From: Ruminococcus sp.
GTDB taxonomy: Bacteria; Bacillota; Clostridia; Oscillospirales; Ruminococcaceae
Length of the DNA stretch: 64,000 bases
Direction: 5' to 3'
Assembly: GCF_017549005.1 (NCBI RefSeq)
Contig: NZ_JAFYYT010000001.1
Location: 1-64,000, forward strand
Position numbers and translations under genes: made by a program. The notes beneath the pieces are model-generated. The model ran no database searches. It was not told where the DNA came from and saw only the letters and a program-made list of their open reading frames with translations. Of the stretch, positions 16,510 through 25,800 are shown one piece after another (the stretch's first letter is position 1; the number at the start of each line of letters is the position of its first letter).

Positions 16510-17664
16510 TTATTCCTCAGAAAAATCAGTGTCCAGAGTAATCTGTAACTGATAATCGGGAAATGCTTTCTGAACATCAGAAACTATCGTCTGATATGCG
16601 TCTCTGCGGTTTGGAGCATCAAAGCTGATAACCACATCGAAACGGATATTGTTTGTTTCTTTTGTAAGGTAGAAACCGTGCATCTGCAAAACGTTTTCGT
16701 GTGAGAATACGATATCACGAACCTTTTGCTCAATGGCTTTTGCTTCATCGTCTTTGGTGTTGATCGAATACACGCCGATTGCGGTAAGAATGACCTGATG
16801 CTGACTGTATACTTTCATTTGTATCTCACGGATAAGACGGTCTAATTGGTCTGCTGAATAGGTATCGGGAACTTCGATATGAACAGAGCCGTTCCATGCA
16901 TCCGGACCGTAGTTGTTCAGTACGAGATCATATGCTCCCTCAACGCCCTCAAACTCAGTGACAGTCTGCTTTATGCTCTTTGCAAGATCAGGATCACTGC
17001 GTTCGCCGAGTATCTGCGAGATAGTATCTTTCAGCATCTCAATGCCCGATTTGATGATAACAAGCGAGATGATAGCACCAAGCCATGCTTCAAGCGACAG
17101 ACCGAAGATCATGAATATCACGGCTGCTACAAGCGTAGAAGCAGAGATGATCGAATCAAGTGTTGCATCTTCGCCAGAATTTACGAGGGAATCGGAATTG
17201 ACTTTTGTGCCTACACTTTTCACATATCTGCCAAGCACGATCTTGACCACAACAGCAACACCGACGATCACAAGCGATGCGATTGAATATTCGGGAGTCT
17301 GCGGCGATATGATCTTCTTTACCGATTCGATAAATGACGTTACACCTGCATATAGTACGATGACAGATATTATCATAGCACTCAAGTATTCAATACGACC
17401 ATAACCGAAAGGATGCTTTTTATCAGGTTCACGACCTGCAAGCTTTGTACCGATTATCGTGATTAGCGAACTTCCGGCATCGGAAATGTTGTTGACCGCA
17501 TCAAGAACTATGGCAATTGAGTGCGTCATAATACCGATCACAGCCTTGAACGCTGCAAGGAACACATTTGCTATGATTCCGATGATACTTGTTTTGATAA
17601 TGGTCTTTTCTCTGGATGAATCGTTTACAATTGATACTTCTGATAATTCATTACTCATAGGCAT
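16510..17664 (-). CDS. Cation diffusion facilitator transporter
   Basis: A 384-aa metal/proton antiporter of the CDF family. Six transmembrane segments cover about 25-220, with the metal site residues in HSIAIVLDAVNNISDAGSSL (D..N.SD, TM2) and DALVNSGEDATLDSI-type sequence in TM5 (SGEDATLDS). KLAGREPDKKHPFGYGRIEYL is the signature loop after TM2. A soluble C-terminal CDF domain with extra residues (VILTAIGVYSINTKDD and beyond) follows. It exports divalent cations such as Mn, Zn or Fe; the exact metal is not determinable. AAAGGTGG precedes the start. Confidence 0.85.
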   Translation of the reverse strand: MPMSNELSEVSIVNDSSREKTIIKTSIIGIIANVFLAAFKAVIGIMTHSIAIVLDAVNNISDAGSSLITIIGTKLAGREPDKKHPFGYGRIEYLSAMIISVIVLYAGVTSFIESVKKIISPQTPEYSIASLVIVGVAVVVKIVLGRYVKSVGTKVNSDSLVNSGEDATLDSIISASTLVAAVIFMIFGLSLEAWLGAIISLVIIKSGIEMLKDTISQILGERSDPDLAKSIKQTVTEFEGVEGAYDLVLNNYGPDAWNGSVHIEVPDTYSADQLDRLIREIQMKVYSQHQVILTAIGVYSINTKDDEAKAIEQKVRDIVFSHENVLQMHGFYLTKETNNIRFDVVISFDAPNRRDAYQTIVSDVQKAFPDYQLQITLDTDFSEE

Positions 17665-17700
17665 TCAGCCACCTTTTGCTAAGATTTTTGTGCATGGCTG

Positions 17701-18642
17701 TTAAGCCTTATTGAACTTATCCTTGCCCTGCTTACATCTCGGACATTTCCAGTCATCAGGTAAGTCCTCAAATGCAACGCCGTCATGCTCGGCAGGATCA
17801 TACACATATCCGCAGATGGAACAGACATACTTGCCGCTTGCCTGCTGAGCAGAAAAATCTACCTCTGCAAGTACAGTTGGAACGGGATTATCCAGATCCA
17901 TGACACGCTTTGCTTCAAGGTTCTCATAACCCTGCGGTGTATGCGTACCGCAGTAAACAGTAGGATTGTTTCTGACAAACTCACGCACACGGTCAAGTGT
18001 TTCTCTTGCCGCTGAGAGATCATCAAATACTATGGAAAGCTTGTTCTCATAGAGAGCTTCGTCAACATAGGTAATATCGCCGTGAAGCATATAGAACAGT
18101 CCTTCGTTTTCAACGATAATTATGCTGTTGCCGTTGGTGTGTCCTTTTGCCTTGATGAGATAAACACCCTCCGCGATCTTCTGGCTTTCGGGGAAGTTGT
18201 GATACGCTCCGTCCGTAAAGTTAACAGGCACGATGTTATCAAGTCCCTGCAATTCAGCGGCAGAAACTTCATCGGCGTTCACATATATCTTCGCATTAGG
18301 GAAAGACTTCAGCTCCCCTGAATGATCTGCGTGTTTGTGAGTAAGCAGAATCTTTGTGACCTGTTCGGGCTTGTAGCCGAGAGCCTTGAAAGCGTCCATA
18401 TAGCTTGAAATATCCTTGCCCGTATAGAGCGGGCTGTTCTCGTCGGGAACTTCTTCGGGCGTTCCGGCAGTCAGTCCGGTGTCAACAAGGATAACCTCCT
18501 TGCCCGTGTCGATCAGATAGTTCTGCAAACTGCCGCGATAGCGGATATTCTTGTCAAACTTTTCCGCACCGTCCTCGCCGCCGAATACGAATGGCTGAGA
18601 ATAAAATCCGTCTTTTCTGAATTTAACTGCTTCGATTTCCAT
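17701..18642 (-). CDS. Metallo-beta-lactamase-fold hydrolase fused to rubredoxin
   Basis: A 313-aa cytoplasmic protein. Residues about 1-255 are a metallo-beta-lactamase fold with the zinc motif [13 protein letters not shown], a later [17 protein letters not shown] and a terminal [11 protein letters not shown]is. The lactonase-like group (AiiA type) is the closest pattern. The last ~50 residues are a complete rubredoxin ([12 protein letters not shown]...[23 protein letters not shown]) with both CxxC pairs. The fusion suggests a redox-coupled hydrolase or an oxidative-stress role. GAAAGGAG precedes the ATG. It is downstream of a small winged-helix gene in the same direction. Confidence 0.85.
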   Translation of the reverse strand: MEIEAVKFRKDGFYSQPFVFGGEDGAEKFDKNIRYRGSLQNYLIDTGKEVILVDTGLTAGTPEEVPDENSPLYTGKDISSYMDAFKALGYKPEQVTKILLTHKHADHSGELKSFPNAKIYVNADEVSAAELQGLDNIVPVNFTDGAYHNFPESQKIAEGVYLIKAKGHTNGNSIIIVENEGLFYMLHGDITYVDEALYENKLSIVFDDLSAARETLDRVREFVRNNPTVYCGTHTPQGYENLEAKRVMDLDNPVPTVLAEVDFSAQQASGKYVCSICGYVYDPAEHDGVAFEDLPDDWKCPRCKQGKDKFNKA

Positions 18643-18670
18643 AATATAGCTCCTTTCAGATCATCTTTAA

Positions 18671-18712
18671 GCAAAGGGCTGTCGATAGCCGACCGACAGC
18701 CCAATATCGTTC
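18671..18712 (-). terminator. Terminator after the winged-helix gene
   Basis: GGGCTGTCG and CGACAGCCC form a stem at about 18677-18702 immediately after the stop of the 60-aa gene. Confidence 0.65.
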
Positions 18713-18895
18713 TTATTTTTCAGCAGGCTCCCACTTGCATCTCACGGGAGATACGATAGAACCATCCTTCTTCATTGCGGTCATGGTCTTGTCAACAACC
18801 TTGCGGTCAAGACCTGTCAGCTCGGCGATCTTTCCTGCGTTCAGCGGTTCGCCTGCCTTCTTCATTGCTTCGAGTATATTCTGCTTTTCGTCCAT
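18713..18895 (-). CDS. Small winged-helix DNA-binding protein
   Basis: A 60-aa protein consisting of a single winged helix-turn-helix (ILEAMKKAGEPLNAGKIAELTGLDRKVVDKTMTAMKKDGSI, then the wing VSPVRCKWEP). It is MarR/Z-DNA-binding-like in design. CAGGAGG lies before the ATG. It probably regulates the adjacent metallo-hydrolase/rubredoxin gene, but direct evidence is lacking. Confidence 0.7.
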   Translation of the reverse strand: MDEKQNILEAMKKAGEPLNAGKIAELTGLDRKVVDKTMTAMKKDGSIVSPVRCKWEPAEK

Positions 18896-19037
18896 GATAT
18901 ATACCTCCTGTGTTTCATTTGTCGCATACCGTCATGTCGTATGCGATTTATAAACTCATTATATACCTATAAAGCAGGAAATACAAGCTATAATAATGCC
19001 CGGATATCTCATAATGAGACATTCAGGCAAAATTCTC

Positions 19038-19592
19038 TCATTTTATATCCAGATACTTTTTTAACGGCTCAGGTACAGCCTTTTCAAACAGCTCAGCAAG
19101 ATGATCTGCTGTACTGTCAAATTCCCCAAGCAGCCATTGGCAGGTGATCTGTACCGTGCCAAATACATACAATCTTACGTAGACTTCAAGGTCATGAGAA
19201 AGCTCCTTCATTGATGAGTTTTTCAGAACGCAGTCGGTGATATGCCCTATATTTGCATCTGCAAAGTATCGCACAAATGAATCCATACCGCTTGTATGCA
19301 GAAGGAGATTTTTCATGTACTTTCTGTTTTCATCAAAGAATCGCATACAGTCGGTCAGGATACGTATCCACTCATATCCTGACCTACCGAAGTTAACTAT
19401 GATCTCCGAGGTGCGCTGAACATAGTCATAGGCGATCAGATCATATTTGTCCTTGAAGTGGCGATAGAATGTTGCAGGAGAATAATCGCAGTTATATACG
19501 ATATCCTTAATGGTTATCTTGTCTATTGGAACTGTCTCGGCAAGCTCACGGAAGGACTCGGCGAGTATTTCTTTGGCAGTCTTGCGTTTCAT
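19038..19592 (-). CDS. TetR-family transcriptional regulator
   Basis: A 184-aa repressor. The N-terminal HTH is ITIKDIVYNCDYSPATFYRHFKDKYDLIAYDY (about 24-55). The C-terminal part is a helical ligand domain in the style of TetR_C_14/AcrR regulators. The start at 19592 follows GAGGTG. Its promoter (19621-19649) shares an upstream 19-bp block with the promoter of the UvrA-like gene, so it probably controls itself and that gene. Confidence 0.85.
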   Translation of the reverse strand: MKRKTAKEILAESFRELAETVPIDKITIKDIVYNCDYSPATFYRHFKDKYDLIAYDYVQRTSEIIVNFGRSGYEWIRILTDCMRFFDENRKYMKNLLLHTSGMDSFVRYFADANIGHITDCVLKNSSMKELSHDLEVYVRLYVFGTVQITCQWLLGEFDSTADHLAELFEKAVPEPLKKYLDIK

Positions 19593-19620
19593 GGTAACAC
19601 CTCGGTCATTTGTTTTTACC

Positions 19621-19658
19621 ATTATACCATACCACCGGAGAAAGGTCAATCAGCAGAA
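19621..19658 (-). promoter_or_regulatory. TetR gene promoter with shared operator block
   Basis: Leftward TTGACC (19649-19644), 17-bp spacer, TATAAT (19626-19621). The block TTCTGCTGATTGACCTTTC around the -35 box is repeated exactly upstream of the UvrA-like gene at about 22050-22068. Confidence 0.7.
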
Positions 19659-19709
19659 CTAATGATGCTGTCGTTTCCGTGAAATTCTTTTCCTTTACAT
19701 CCACAAGCA

Positions 19710-20575
19710 TCAAAGTGCCATTGCTTTTTTCAGATACTCCGCCGTTTTCGACCGCTCACATTTCAGCAGTTCTTCCGGCGTACCGCAGAACATGACCTGT
19801 CCGCCGTTTGAGCCACCCTCCGGCCCCATGTCTATGATGTAGTCAGCCTGTGCGATGAGTTCAAGGCGATGCTCTACAATAATGACCGTGTTGCCGTTCT
19901 GAACGAGCTTTCGCAGGAGTGCAAGGAGCTTTTCAATATCCTTGCCATGAAGTCCCGTACTCGGCTCATCAAGGACATAAACCTCGCCCTGTTTGTGCAG
20001 TTCACTTGCGAGTTTCACGCGCTGTACCTCGCCGCCCGAAAGCGTACTTGTGGGCTGTCCGAGCGTGAGATAACCAAGACCTACGTCTATCATGCTTTGC
20101 AGTGCAGAGCGAATCTTTTTGCTGTCAAAGAAGTCCATCGCCTGCTCAATCGTCAGGCTCAAGACCTCCTCGATGTTCATTCCTTTGTAAGTATAGGAAA
20201 GCGCAGTCGGATTATAGCGATGACCGCCGCATTCTTCGCACGGCACAACAACAGGCTCGGCAAACGCCATATCGTAGGTGATCTGTCCCGTCCCCTTGCA
20301 GACCGTGCATCCTCCCTTTGAATTGTAACTGAACCAGCTTGCAGTCACGCCGTTTTCCTTGCCGAACAGCTTTCGTATTTCGTCCATTACGCCTGTGTAG
20401 GTCGCCGGAGTGGAACGGATCGAAGTGCCTATCGCTTTCTGGTCGATTACGATAGCATTGGGATTACGGCGTACAAATTCATGGCAAACAAGCGAGCTTT
20501 TGCCCGAACCTGCAACACCCGTAACAGCAGTCAGAACGCCCTTCGGTATGGTCACGGTCACTTTTTCAGATTGTG
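19710..20575 (-). pseudogene. UvrA-like ABC ATPase, C-terminal half
   Basis: Reads from VTVTIPKGVLTAVTGVAGSGKSSLVCH (second Walker A) through the zinc finger CTVCKGTG...CEECGGHRY, the signature LSGGEVQRVKLASEL and Walker B YVLDEPSTGLH. It continues the upstream half after a one-base loss in an A-run at about 20565-20570 (CTGAAAAAGTG; one more A would restore the frame). No ribosome binding site or start fits a separate gene. Short UvrA paralogues next to TetR genes are known as drug-resistance-type ATPases. Confidence 0.8.
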
Positions 20576-21985
20576 ACAATGGGCGTTTTCTATCAGGAAG
20601 CCATCCGACCATTTCAGCGGTGATGTATTTAGCTGTATCTTCTGCTTCATCATCTGCGCTGTCAGTGTATCCGCAGATCTCAAGCCGTTCAGATCACCCT
20701 CATACACGATCCTGCCGCCCTGTGTTCCCGCATTTTCGCCAAGCTCGATGATATGGTCAGCAAGTTCTATCATCTGACGGCTGTGCTCCACGATGAACAC
20801 GTTATTGTGCTTGTCGCGCAGATCAATGAGCAGTTTCCCGATACGCTCCGCATCAGCAGGGTGAAGCCCCGCAGTCGGCTCATCGAAGATGTAGGTTATG
20901 TTGGAAAGACTGCTGCCGAGGTTTCGCACCATTTTGATACGCTGTAATTCACCGCCCGAAAGCGTATCTGTTCTTCTTGAAAAAGAAAGATAGCCGATAC
21001 CCACATCTATCATTCTTTGGATATACGCCCAGATTTGCTTTGCAAGGGAAATCCCTCTCGGCTCGGTGATCTTATCAAGCACAGGCAGAAGCTCGGTCAC
21101 GGTCATATCCATATAATCTACGATATTCCGCCCGTTGATCTTTGAAGCGAGTGCGGCAGGATTCAAGCCCGTACCGCCGCAAGTCGGACAATGCCCTTTC
21201 TCCACAAGCGACATGATCTCGTCCTGCAAGCTCTGTTTGAGCTTTGTGATGTCACGGCGGAGATACAGCCGATAGAAACGAGGTATAACGCCCTCATAGT
21301 CAACCTTATCCACACGCCCCGTATTGTTGGAGCGTATCTCGACCTGTACTTTCTCTTTTGCGCCGAATTTGAGTATCTCCATTTCCTCCGCTGAGAAGTC
21401 ACGCAGTTTCTTGTGCGGATCAAGCAGAGGATTGTTCTGATACAGGTAAGTCTGCCAGCCTGCCGAGAACTGACTGAACTGCAAAGCACCCTCTGCAAGT
21501 GTTTTATCCATATCGAACATTTTGTCCTCGATCAGAACGAGCTGTTCACCGATACCCGTGCAGTCGGGACACATACCCATCGGGTGATTGAAGCTGTACG
21601 CCATCGAACCGCCTGCCGATGGCTGACCGATACGGGAAAACAGCAATCGCACAAGCGGAGCAACGTCTATCGCCGTGCCGACCGTTGAGCGTGAACTTGC
21701 ACCCATAGCCCGCTGATCTACCATGATCGACGGTGTGAGGTTTCGTATTTCCTCTACTTTCGGGCGTTCGTAGTGGGGCATCTTGTTACGCAGAAACAGC
21801 GGATAGGAGCTTTGCCATTCTCTTGCACTCTCCACCGCTATCGTATCAAAGGCAAGTGAGCTTTTCCCAGAACCCGACACGCCTGCAAATACCACAAGCT
21901 GTCCTTTCGGTATCGTGACGCTGATGTGCTTCAGGTTGTTTTCATGTGCGCCGATGATCTCAATATTGTCGTTTTGTTTGTTCAT
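20558..21985 (-). pseudogene. UvrA-like ABC ATPase, N-terminal half
   Basis: From ATG 21985 (AGGAGG upstream): Walker A GVSGSGKSSLAFDTI, zinc finger CPDCTGIG, a second CPTCGGTG, signature TLSGGELQRIKMVR and Walker B YIFDEPTAGLHP. The total with the other half would be about 760 residues, shorter than housekeeping UvrA (about 940), the size of the UvrA-like resistance group. It ends in HNLKK followed by TGA through the frameshift. If the sequence is right, only the first nucleotide-binding unit is made; ribosomal slippage on the A-run is a less likely alternative. Confidence 0.8.
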
Positions 21986-22029
21986 TTCTGCGCCTCCTAC
22001 AAGATACTTATCCAATGTAATATAGGTCA

Positions 22030-22068
22030 ATTATATCATATCACAGTTGAAAGGTCAATCAGCAGAAG
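22030..22068 (-). promoter_or_regulatory. Promoter of the UvrA-like gene
   Basis: Leftward TTGACC (22058-22053), 17-bp spacer, TATAAT (22035-22030), with the same 19-bp upstream block found at the TetR promoter. A second TTGACC lies next to the -10 box. Confidence 0.7.
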
Positions 22069-22133
22069 GGACTCTCTCTTCAGACTGTAGCTTCTTCATC
22101 CTCTACCAGCAGAATAACCTAGTTTATCATAAA

Positions 22134-22162
22134 AAGACCAGCTCCTTTACTGGAGCTGTCTT
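22134..22162. terminator. Stem-loop terminator near the att region
   Basis: AAGACCAGCTCC pairs with GGAGCTGTCTT. Similar AGCTCC hairpins stand at 16451, 41098 and 48354; the last is at the other end of the island. Confidence 0.6.
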
Positions 22163-22185
22163 AACTATAACATTATATCGCCTTT

Positions 22186-22424
22186 TCTTCGTGTGAATTT
22201 CGTGTGAATTCGTGTGAAAAACGCCTGTTTTTTCTTCACACGAATCTACAAAAATGCATTTAAAACTGTTTTCTACAGGCATGAGAAAAGCCTGTATTTC
22301 GGTGTTTTTCTCGAAATACAGGCTTCTTAAAAAAAGCGGACAGAGAGGGATTCGAAGCTTCACACTTCACCCAAATGTCCCTATTTTAAGCCTTTTCAAC
22401 GTAATTCGTGTGACGCTCGTGTGA
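22186..22424. repeat. Left attachment region of the island
   Basis: The 21-bp core at 22336-22356 is identical to 48553-48573, which contains the 3' end of the tRNA-Ser gene. The preceding ~100 bp, including hairpin 22288-22301/22312-22325, also match 48466-48545 closely. CGTGTGA is repeated at 22190, 22201, 22211, 22407 and 22418, plus an inverted copy at 22235, on both sides of the core. These look like arm-type integrase sites. The adjacent integrase gene begins at 22428. Confidence 0.75.
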
Positions 22425-22427
22425 TTT

Positions 22428-23513
22428 TTAAGCACTTTTAACTGTGCTGTTGATAGCATTTACAAAGAAGTTATCAATGAGCGTCTGATATTCCTTTTCT
22501 TTGACAGCAGTTGTATGAGTATAAACCGATTTCATAACGTTGTCAGTTGCCCAACCTCCAAGCTTCTGGATGTAGTCTCCAGGGATGCCTAAATCATTAA
22601 GCGTGGTTGCAAATTCATGACGGAGCTTATGGAAGGTTATGTTGAATCCATTCTGCTCCATTAAGGCGTTGAACTTCCTTCGGATAGTTTCGTAGTGGTA
22701 GGTAACTATAAAATCCGTATCCTTTTCATGTGGAATCTGCTGAATAAGATTAAGTAGATAAGCTGGAAGCGGATTAGTACGTGTGCTTTCCTCAGTCTTA
22801 TTTTGGTCACGGACTACATCTCTGCCATCAAGACATATCCTTGCTCTGCATACGGTAATATACTTGCCGTCCTCAGAAATATCCCTGAACTGCAATCCTC
22901 TAACTTCGCTTATTCTGAGCGATAGCCACATTGCAAGCATACAAGGCAACTCTATATCCGTACCGATAATTGCTTTAAGTACTGCTGTTGCATCGGGAAT
23001 AGACTTCTTCTTGCCCTTTTCTTGCGGTATTGTGATCTTTTTTATCTTCAGCTCAATGTCCTGTGCTTCAAGAACGCTTTTAAGCAACGATACCGATGAC
23101 TTTATAGACTTTCGGCTCAGTCTCTTGGAATCATAGTTTACAGCCTTCTGAACGTCATTCAGCTTGACTTCATGAATGTTCATATCCATGATGAACTGTA
23201 AACGTGAGTTCATGATGATCTTATAGCCTCTTATTGTAGACGGAGAAAGAATGTTATCCCTTGCTTCAATGTACTGAGAAAAAGCCTGCCTTACAGTCAT
23301 TCTTTTGGAATCCACGTTAATAGCATTGTTCTCAATATACTCATCAGCAAGTTTGATTGCTTCCCATTCCTTGTCAGATGTGAAGGATTTTACGATACGT
23401 TTTCCGTTTTCATCCTTGCCGACAACGACCTGTGTACGATAGCTACCCGAAGGTAATTTTACAGCTTTCATGTATCTTCCTTTCCCTAAGGAAAAGGTAA
23501 TATCATTCGTCAT
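22428..23513 (-). CDS. Tyrosine recombinase / integrase
   Basis: A 361-aa site-specific recombinase. It has a short arm-binding N-terminus, a SAM-like core-binding domain (about 65-150) and a catalytic domain with LRISEVRGL (first Arg), HKLRHEFATTL (HxxR), LGGWATDNVMKSVYTHT (final H/W box and Tyr nucleophile). Its 3' end lies 72 bp from the att core, the standard integrase position in ICEs and prophages. It would excise the 26-kb island. The start codon is uncertain; MKAVKLPSGSY further in is an alternative. Confidence 0.9.
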   Translation of the reverse strand: MTNDITFSLGKGRYMKAVKLPSGSYRTQVVVGKDENGKRIVKSFTSDKEWEAIKLADEYIENNAINVDSKRMTVRQAFSQYIEARDNILSPSTIRGYKIIMNSRLQFIMDMNIHEVKLNDVQKAVNYDSKRLSRKSIKSSVSLLKSVLEAQDIELKIKKITIPQEKGKKKSIPDATAVLKAIIGTDIELPCMLAMWLSLRISEVRGLQFRDISEDGKYITVCRARICLDGRDVVRDQNKTEESTRTNPLPAYLLNLIQQIPHEKDTDFIVTYHYETIRRKFNALMEQNGFNITFHKLRHEFATTLNDLGIPGDYIQKLGGWATDNVMKSVYTHTTAVKEKEYQTLIDNFFVNAINSTVKSA

Positions 23514-23564
23514 GATAATATGATACCACCTTTTCCTGAATTTGTCCAGTAGTTTTTTCTATTT

Positions 23565-23789
23565 TCACATAGCAAGAAGCTCATCAAGCTCCATGCTGTT
23601 TACAGTAAGAAAGTTATCGATTTTTTCAAGTGTGATGTTTCGTGCGTTCTTGTCGTAGTCCCTGAGTGTTCGCTCACATACTCTTAAATAAGCTGCAAGC
23701 TCGGTATCAGATACATCTTTAAGATTTTGCCAGTAACGTATCTTACACCATATCTTTTTGTAAATGGTGATTCTTTTTTCTTTTTTCAT
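23565..23789 (-). CDS. Small helix-turn-helix protein next to integrase
   Basis: A 74-aa basic protein with an XRE/Cro-like HTH (LKDVSDTELAAYLRVCERTLRDYDKNARNITLEKIDNFL). Position upstream of the integrase and size suggest an excisionase or repressor. Its 5' end overlaps the divergent AlbA-like frame by 26 bases, an unnatural arrangement that suggests the other gene was truncated by a rearrangement. Confidence 0.65.
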   Translation of the reverse strand: MKKEKRITIYKKIWCKIRYWQNLKDVSDTELAAYLRVCERTLRDYDKNARNITLEKIDNFLTVNSMELDELLAM

Positions 23790-24864
23790 AATTACATATG
23801 TCTGTGCCTTTGCAAATGCTGAAGGTGGTTATCTTATATTCGGTATCAGTGATAAAAACGGATGTGCTTCAGAGATATGCGGTATAGATATTCCTAATAA
23901 TAACACAGATAAATTTGAACTAGATAGACGAAATGATCTTGCAGGTATTCAGCCTAAATCACCTTCAATCAGTTTTTGTTTTGTTCCGCTTGTAAGCGGA
24001 AAATACGTAGTCATTATTCATGTCAAACATGATGGCTTTGCTCCTTATCTTCACATAGAAGATGAGAAGAATTATCAAGCTTTCAGGCGCGCTGGAAATA
24101 AAAAAGCTTCAATGACTTATACGGAGTTGAGAAATATGTTCAATCAGTCGCTATCTCTCGATAAAGAAATATATAATTACCGTAAGGAGCGAATACAGTA
24201 TTACTTTGAACAATCTGAAGACGAGAACGATAAATATTCAAGATTCCTGTTGCTACATATTATTCCAGAAACGTTTACTGATACAAGCTTTAATAAGAAT
24301 ATGTATGTTTTAAACAGAAAGAACCGCTATGATTTTCCTTCAATATTTCACGATTTTACATACGGCACCCGAATGAATCCATGTGTTGATGGATTAAGAT
24401 TTTTACCGGATAATGATAACGTTTCAAAATCTGAATGCTATATTAATAATAATGGAATCATAGAGTGTTTTGAATCATTATCAGAGCGAGTTTCTTTTAG
24501 CAAAAATCAATTTCCCTCTGGCTTTTTTGCTCATAGAAGCTATTGGTATGAAATTAAGAACACAATAGACAGATACAGGAGAATTTTCCAAAATATAATA
24601 AAAGAAGAACGACTGTTTTTATGTATTTCCATTATTGGATGTAAAGGCTTACTTACTCAAGCACCAGAAAATGGTTATGACATTGATTCTCCTGGTGTAA
24701 TTGATAGAAATAGGCTTATATGTAATCCTGTGGTATTAAACAACATTCATGATGATAATGAATATGATGGAATTATAAAGCTTTTACAAATAGAATATAT
24801 GCAATCTCTTGGAATCCAAGATGATGCGAATTTGAATCATTTGATTAAAGATGTTTATGGATAA
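23764..24864 (+). CDS. Schlafen AlbA_2-type ATP-binding protein, 5'-truncated
   Basis: A 366-aa frame with the AlbA_2 signature CAFANAEGGYLIFGISDKNG at its very beginning and FRRAGNKKASMTYTELRNMF closing the domain. The ~25 residues that normally precede this (an E..EFK motif) are replaced by hydrophobic MVILFSFFIITYV read through the neighbouring HTH gene. The remaining ~250 residues are an uncharacterised C-terminal region. AlbA_2 proteins occur as regulators and in phage-defence systems. It is probably a gene decapitated by recombination; translation from 23764 is doubtful. Confidence 0.65.
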   Translation: MVILFSFFIITYVCAFANAEGGYLIFGISDKNGCASEICGIDIPNNNTDKFELDRRNDLAGIQPKSPSISFCFVPLVSGKYVVIIHVKHDGFAPYLHIEDEKNYQAFRRAGNKKASMTYTELRNMFNQSLSLDKEIYNYRKERIQYYFEQSEDENDKYSRFLLLHIIPETFTDTSFNKNMYVLNRKNRYDFPSIFHDFTYGTRMNPCVDGLRFLPDNDNVSKSECYINNNGIIECFESLSERVSFSKNQFPSGFFAHRSYWYEIKNTIDRYRRIFQNIIKEERLFLCISIIGCKGLLTQAPENGYDIDSPGVIDRNRLICNPVVLNNIHDDNEYDGIIKLLQIEYMQSLGIQDDANLNHLIKDVYG

Positions 24865-24921
24865 TTCTTTATTTATATGGATTCTTTTATGTGTTATTTG
24901 ACTACAAGTTATGATACTATA

Positions 24922-24950
24922 ATGCCGCAGCATGAGCTGCGGTTTATTTA
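24922..24950 (+). terminator. Rho-independent terminator
   Basis: CCGCAG-CATGAG-CTGCGG followed by TTTATTTA, about 60 bases after the AlbA-type gene. Confidence 0.7.
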
Positions 24951-24983
24951 TTCCAATCTCTTTCAAGAACAGTAAAAAGAAAG

Positions 24984-25002
24984 CACCGCCCGTAGGCGGC
25001 GC
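24984..25002. repeat. CCGCC-type hairpin
   Basis: CCGCC-CGTA-GGCGG just beyond the stop of the leftward PhzF gene; a probable terminator of the recurrent GC-rich family. Confidence 0.5.
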
Positions 25003-25009
25003 AGATAGT

Positions 25010-25786
25010 TTATAAACCAACAATGTCATTTATTGAGAAAAGTGCAGCTTTACCGGAGATAATGACCTTATCATCTGCACACTCACAGTACAGAATACCT
25101 GTACGATTGGAAGCTTGGAAAGCAGTTATACTGGGTTTGTTCAGACGTTTGCACCAGTATGGAGCGATCATGCAATGCGTTGAACCGGTCACAGGATCTT
25201 CGTTTATTCCATACTTAGGAACAAATACTCTTGAAACACAGTCGTATTCGGTACCTTTGGCAGTAACAGCAACACAAGCTCCATCCAGCTTTGATATAAG
25301 CTCCATATCCGGTTGTAAGTCTCGAACTTCGTCTTCATTTCTGAGAACGAACAGTATATCTCTGTCCTTGTATGCTGAAAGAGGTATAGTACCGAGCGCT
25401 TCAATCATGGTATCGGTTATTTCGATATGTTCCAGCTTATACGCAGGAAACTCCATTCTTACCAGATCATCAGATCTTCGAACGGTAAACCCACCGATCT
25501 GGCCGTAGAAGTTGAGAGTATCCGTATCCTGCTCCTGATAATTGAAGAGAACAAAAGCGGTAGCAAGAGTAGCGTGTCCGCAGAAGTCTATCTCACTCTT
25601 GGGAGTGAACCAGCGGATGTGATAGCGATCGTTCTCTTTTACTGCAAACGCAGTCTCCGATAGGTTGTTTTCAATAGCTATACTCTGCATGATGTGTTCA
25701 CTTGGAAACGATTCCAGAACACATACAGCAGCAGGATTACCCGAGAATATTTTGTCAGTGAAAGCGTCAACGATGTATTGTTTCAT
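25010..25786 (-). CDS. PhzF family isomerase
   Basis: A 258-aa protein of the PhzF/diaminopimelate-epimerase fold. QYIVDAFTDKIFSGNPAAVCVL is the family N-terminus, NNLSETAF carries the catalytic Glu, FCGHATLATAFVLF and NEDPVTGSTHCMIAPYW are the two mirror-image active-site motifs. It is slightly shorter than typical (about 260-290). Outside phenazine clusters these enzymes act on unknown small molecules. The 3' neighbour is a hairpin; an acetyltransferase gene lies upstream with 14 bases between, so both could be co-transcribed. Confidence 0.85.
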   Translation of the reverse strand: MKQYIVDAFTDKIFSGNPAAVCVLESFPSEHIMQSIAIENNLSETAFAVKENDRYHIRWFTPKSEIDFCGHATLATAFVLFNYQEQDTDTLNFYGQIGGFTVRRSDDLVRMEFPAYKLEHIEITDTMIEALGTIPLSAYKDRDILFVLRNEDEVRDLQPDMELISKLDGACVAVTAKGTEYDCVSRVFVPKYGINEDPVTGSTHCMIAPYWCKRLNKPSITAFQASNRTGILYCECADDKVIISGKAALFSINDIVGL

Positions 25787-25800
25787 AGTACGCTCCTAAT

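Noticed and set aside
22288..22325. Hairpin near the att core as a riboswitch or sRNA
   Set aside because: It is a simple stem repeated at the other att region and directly downstream of tRNA-Ser there; a tRNA terminator explains it.
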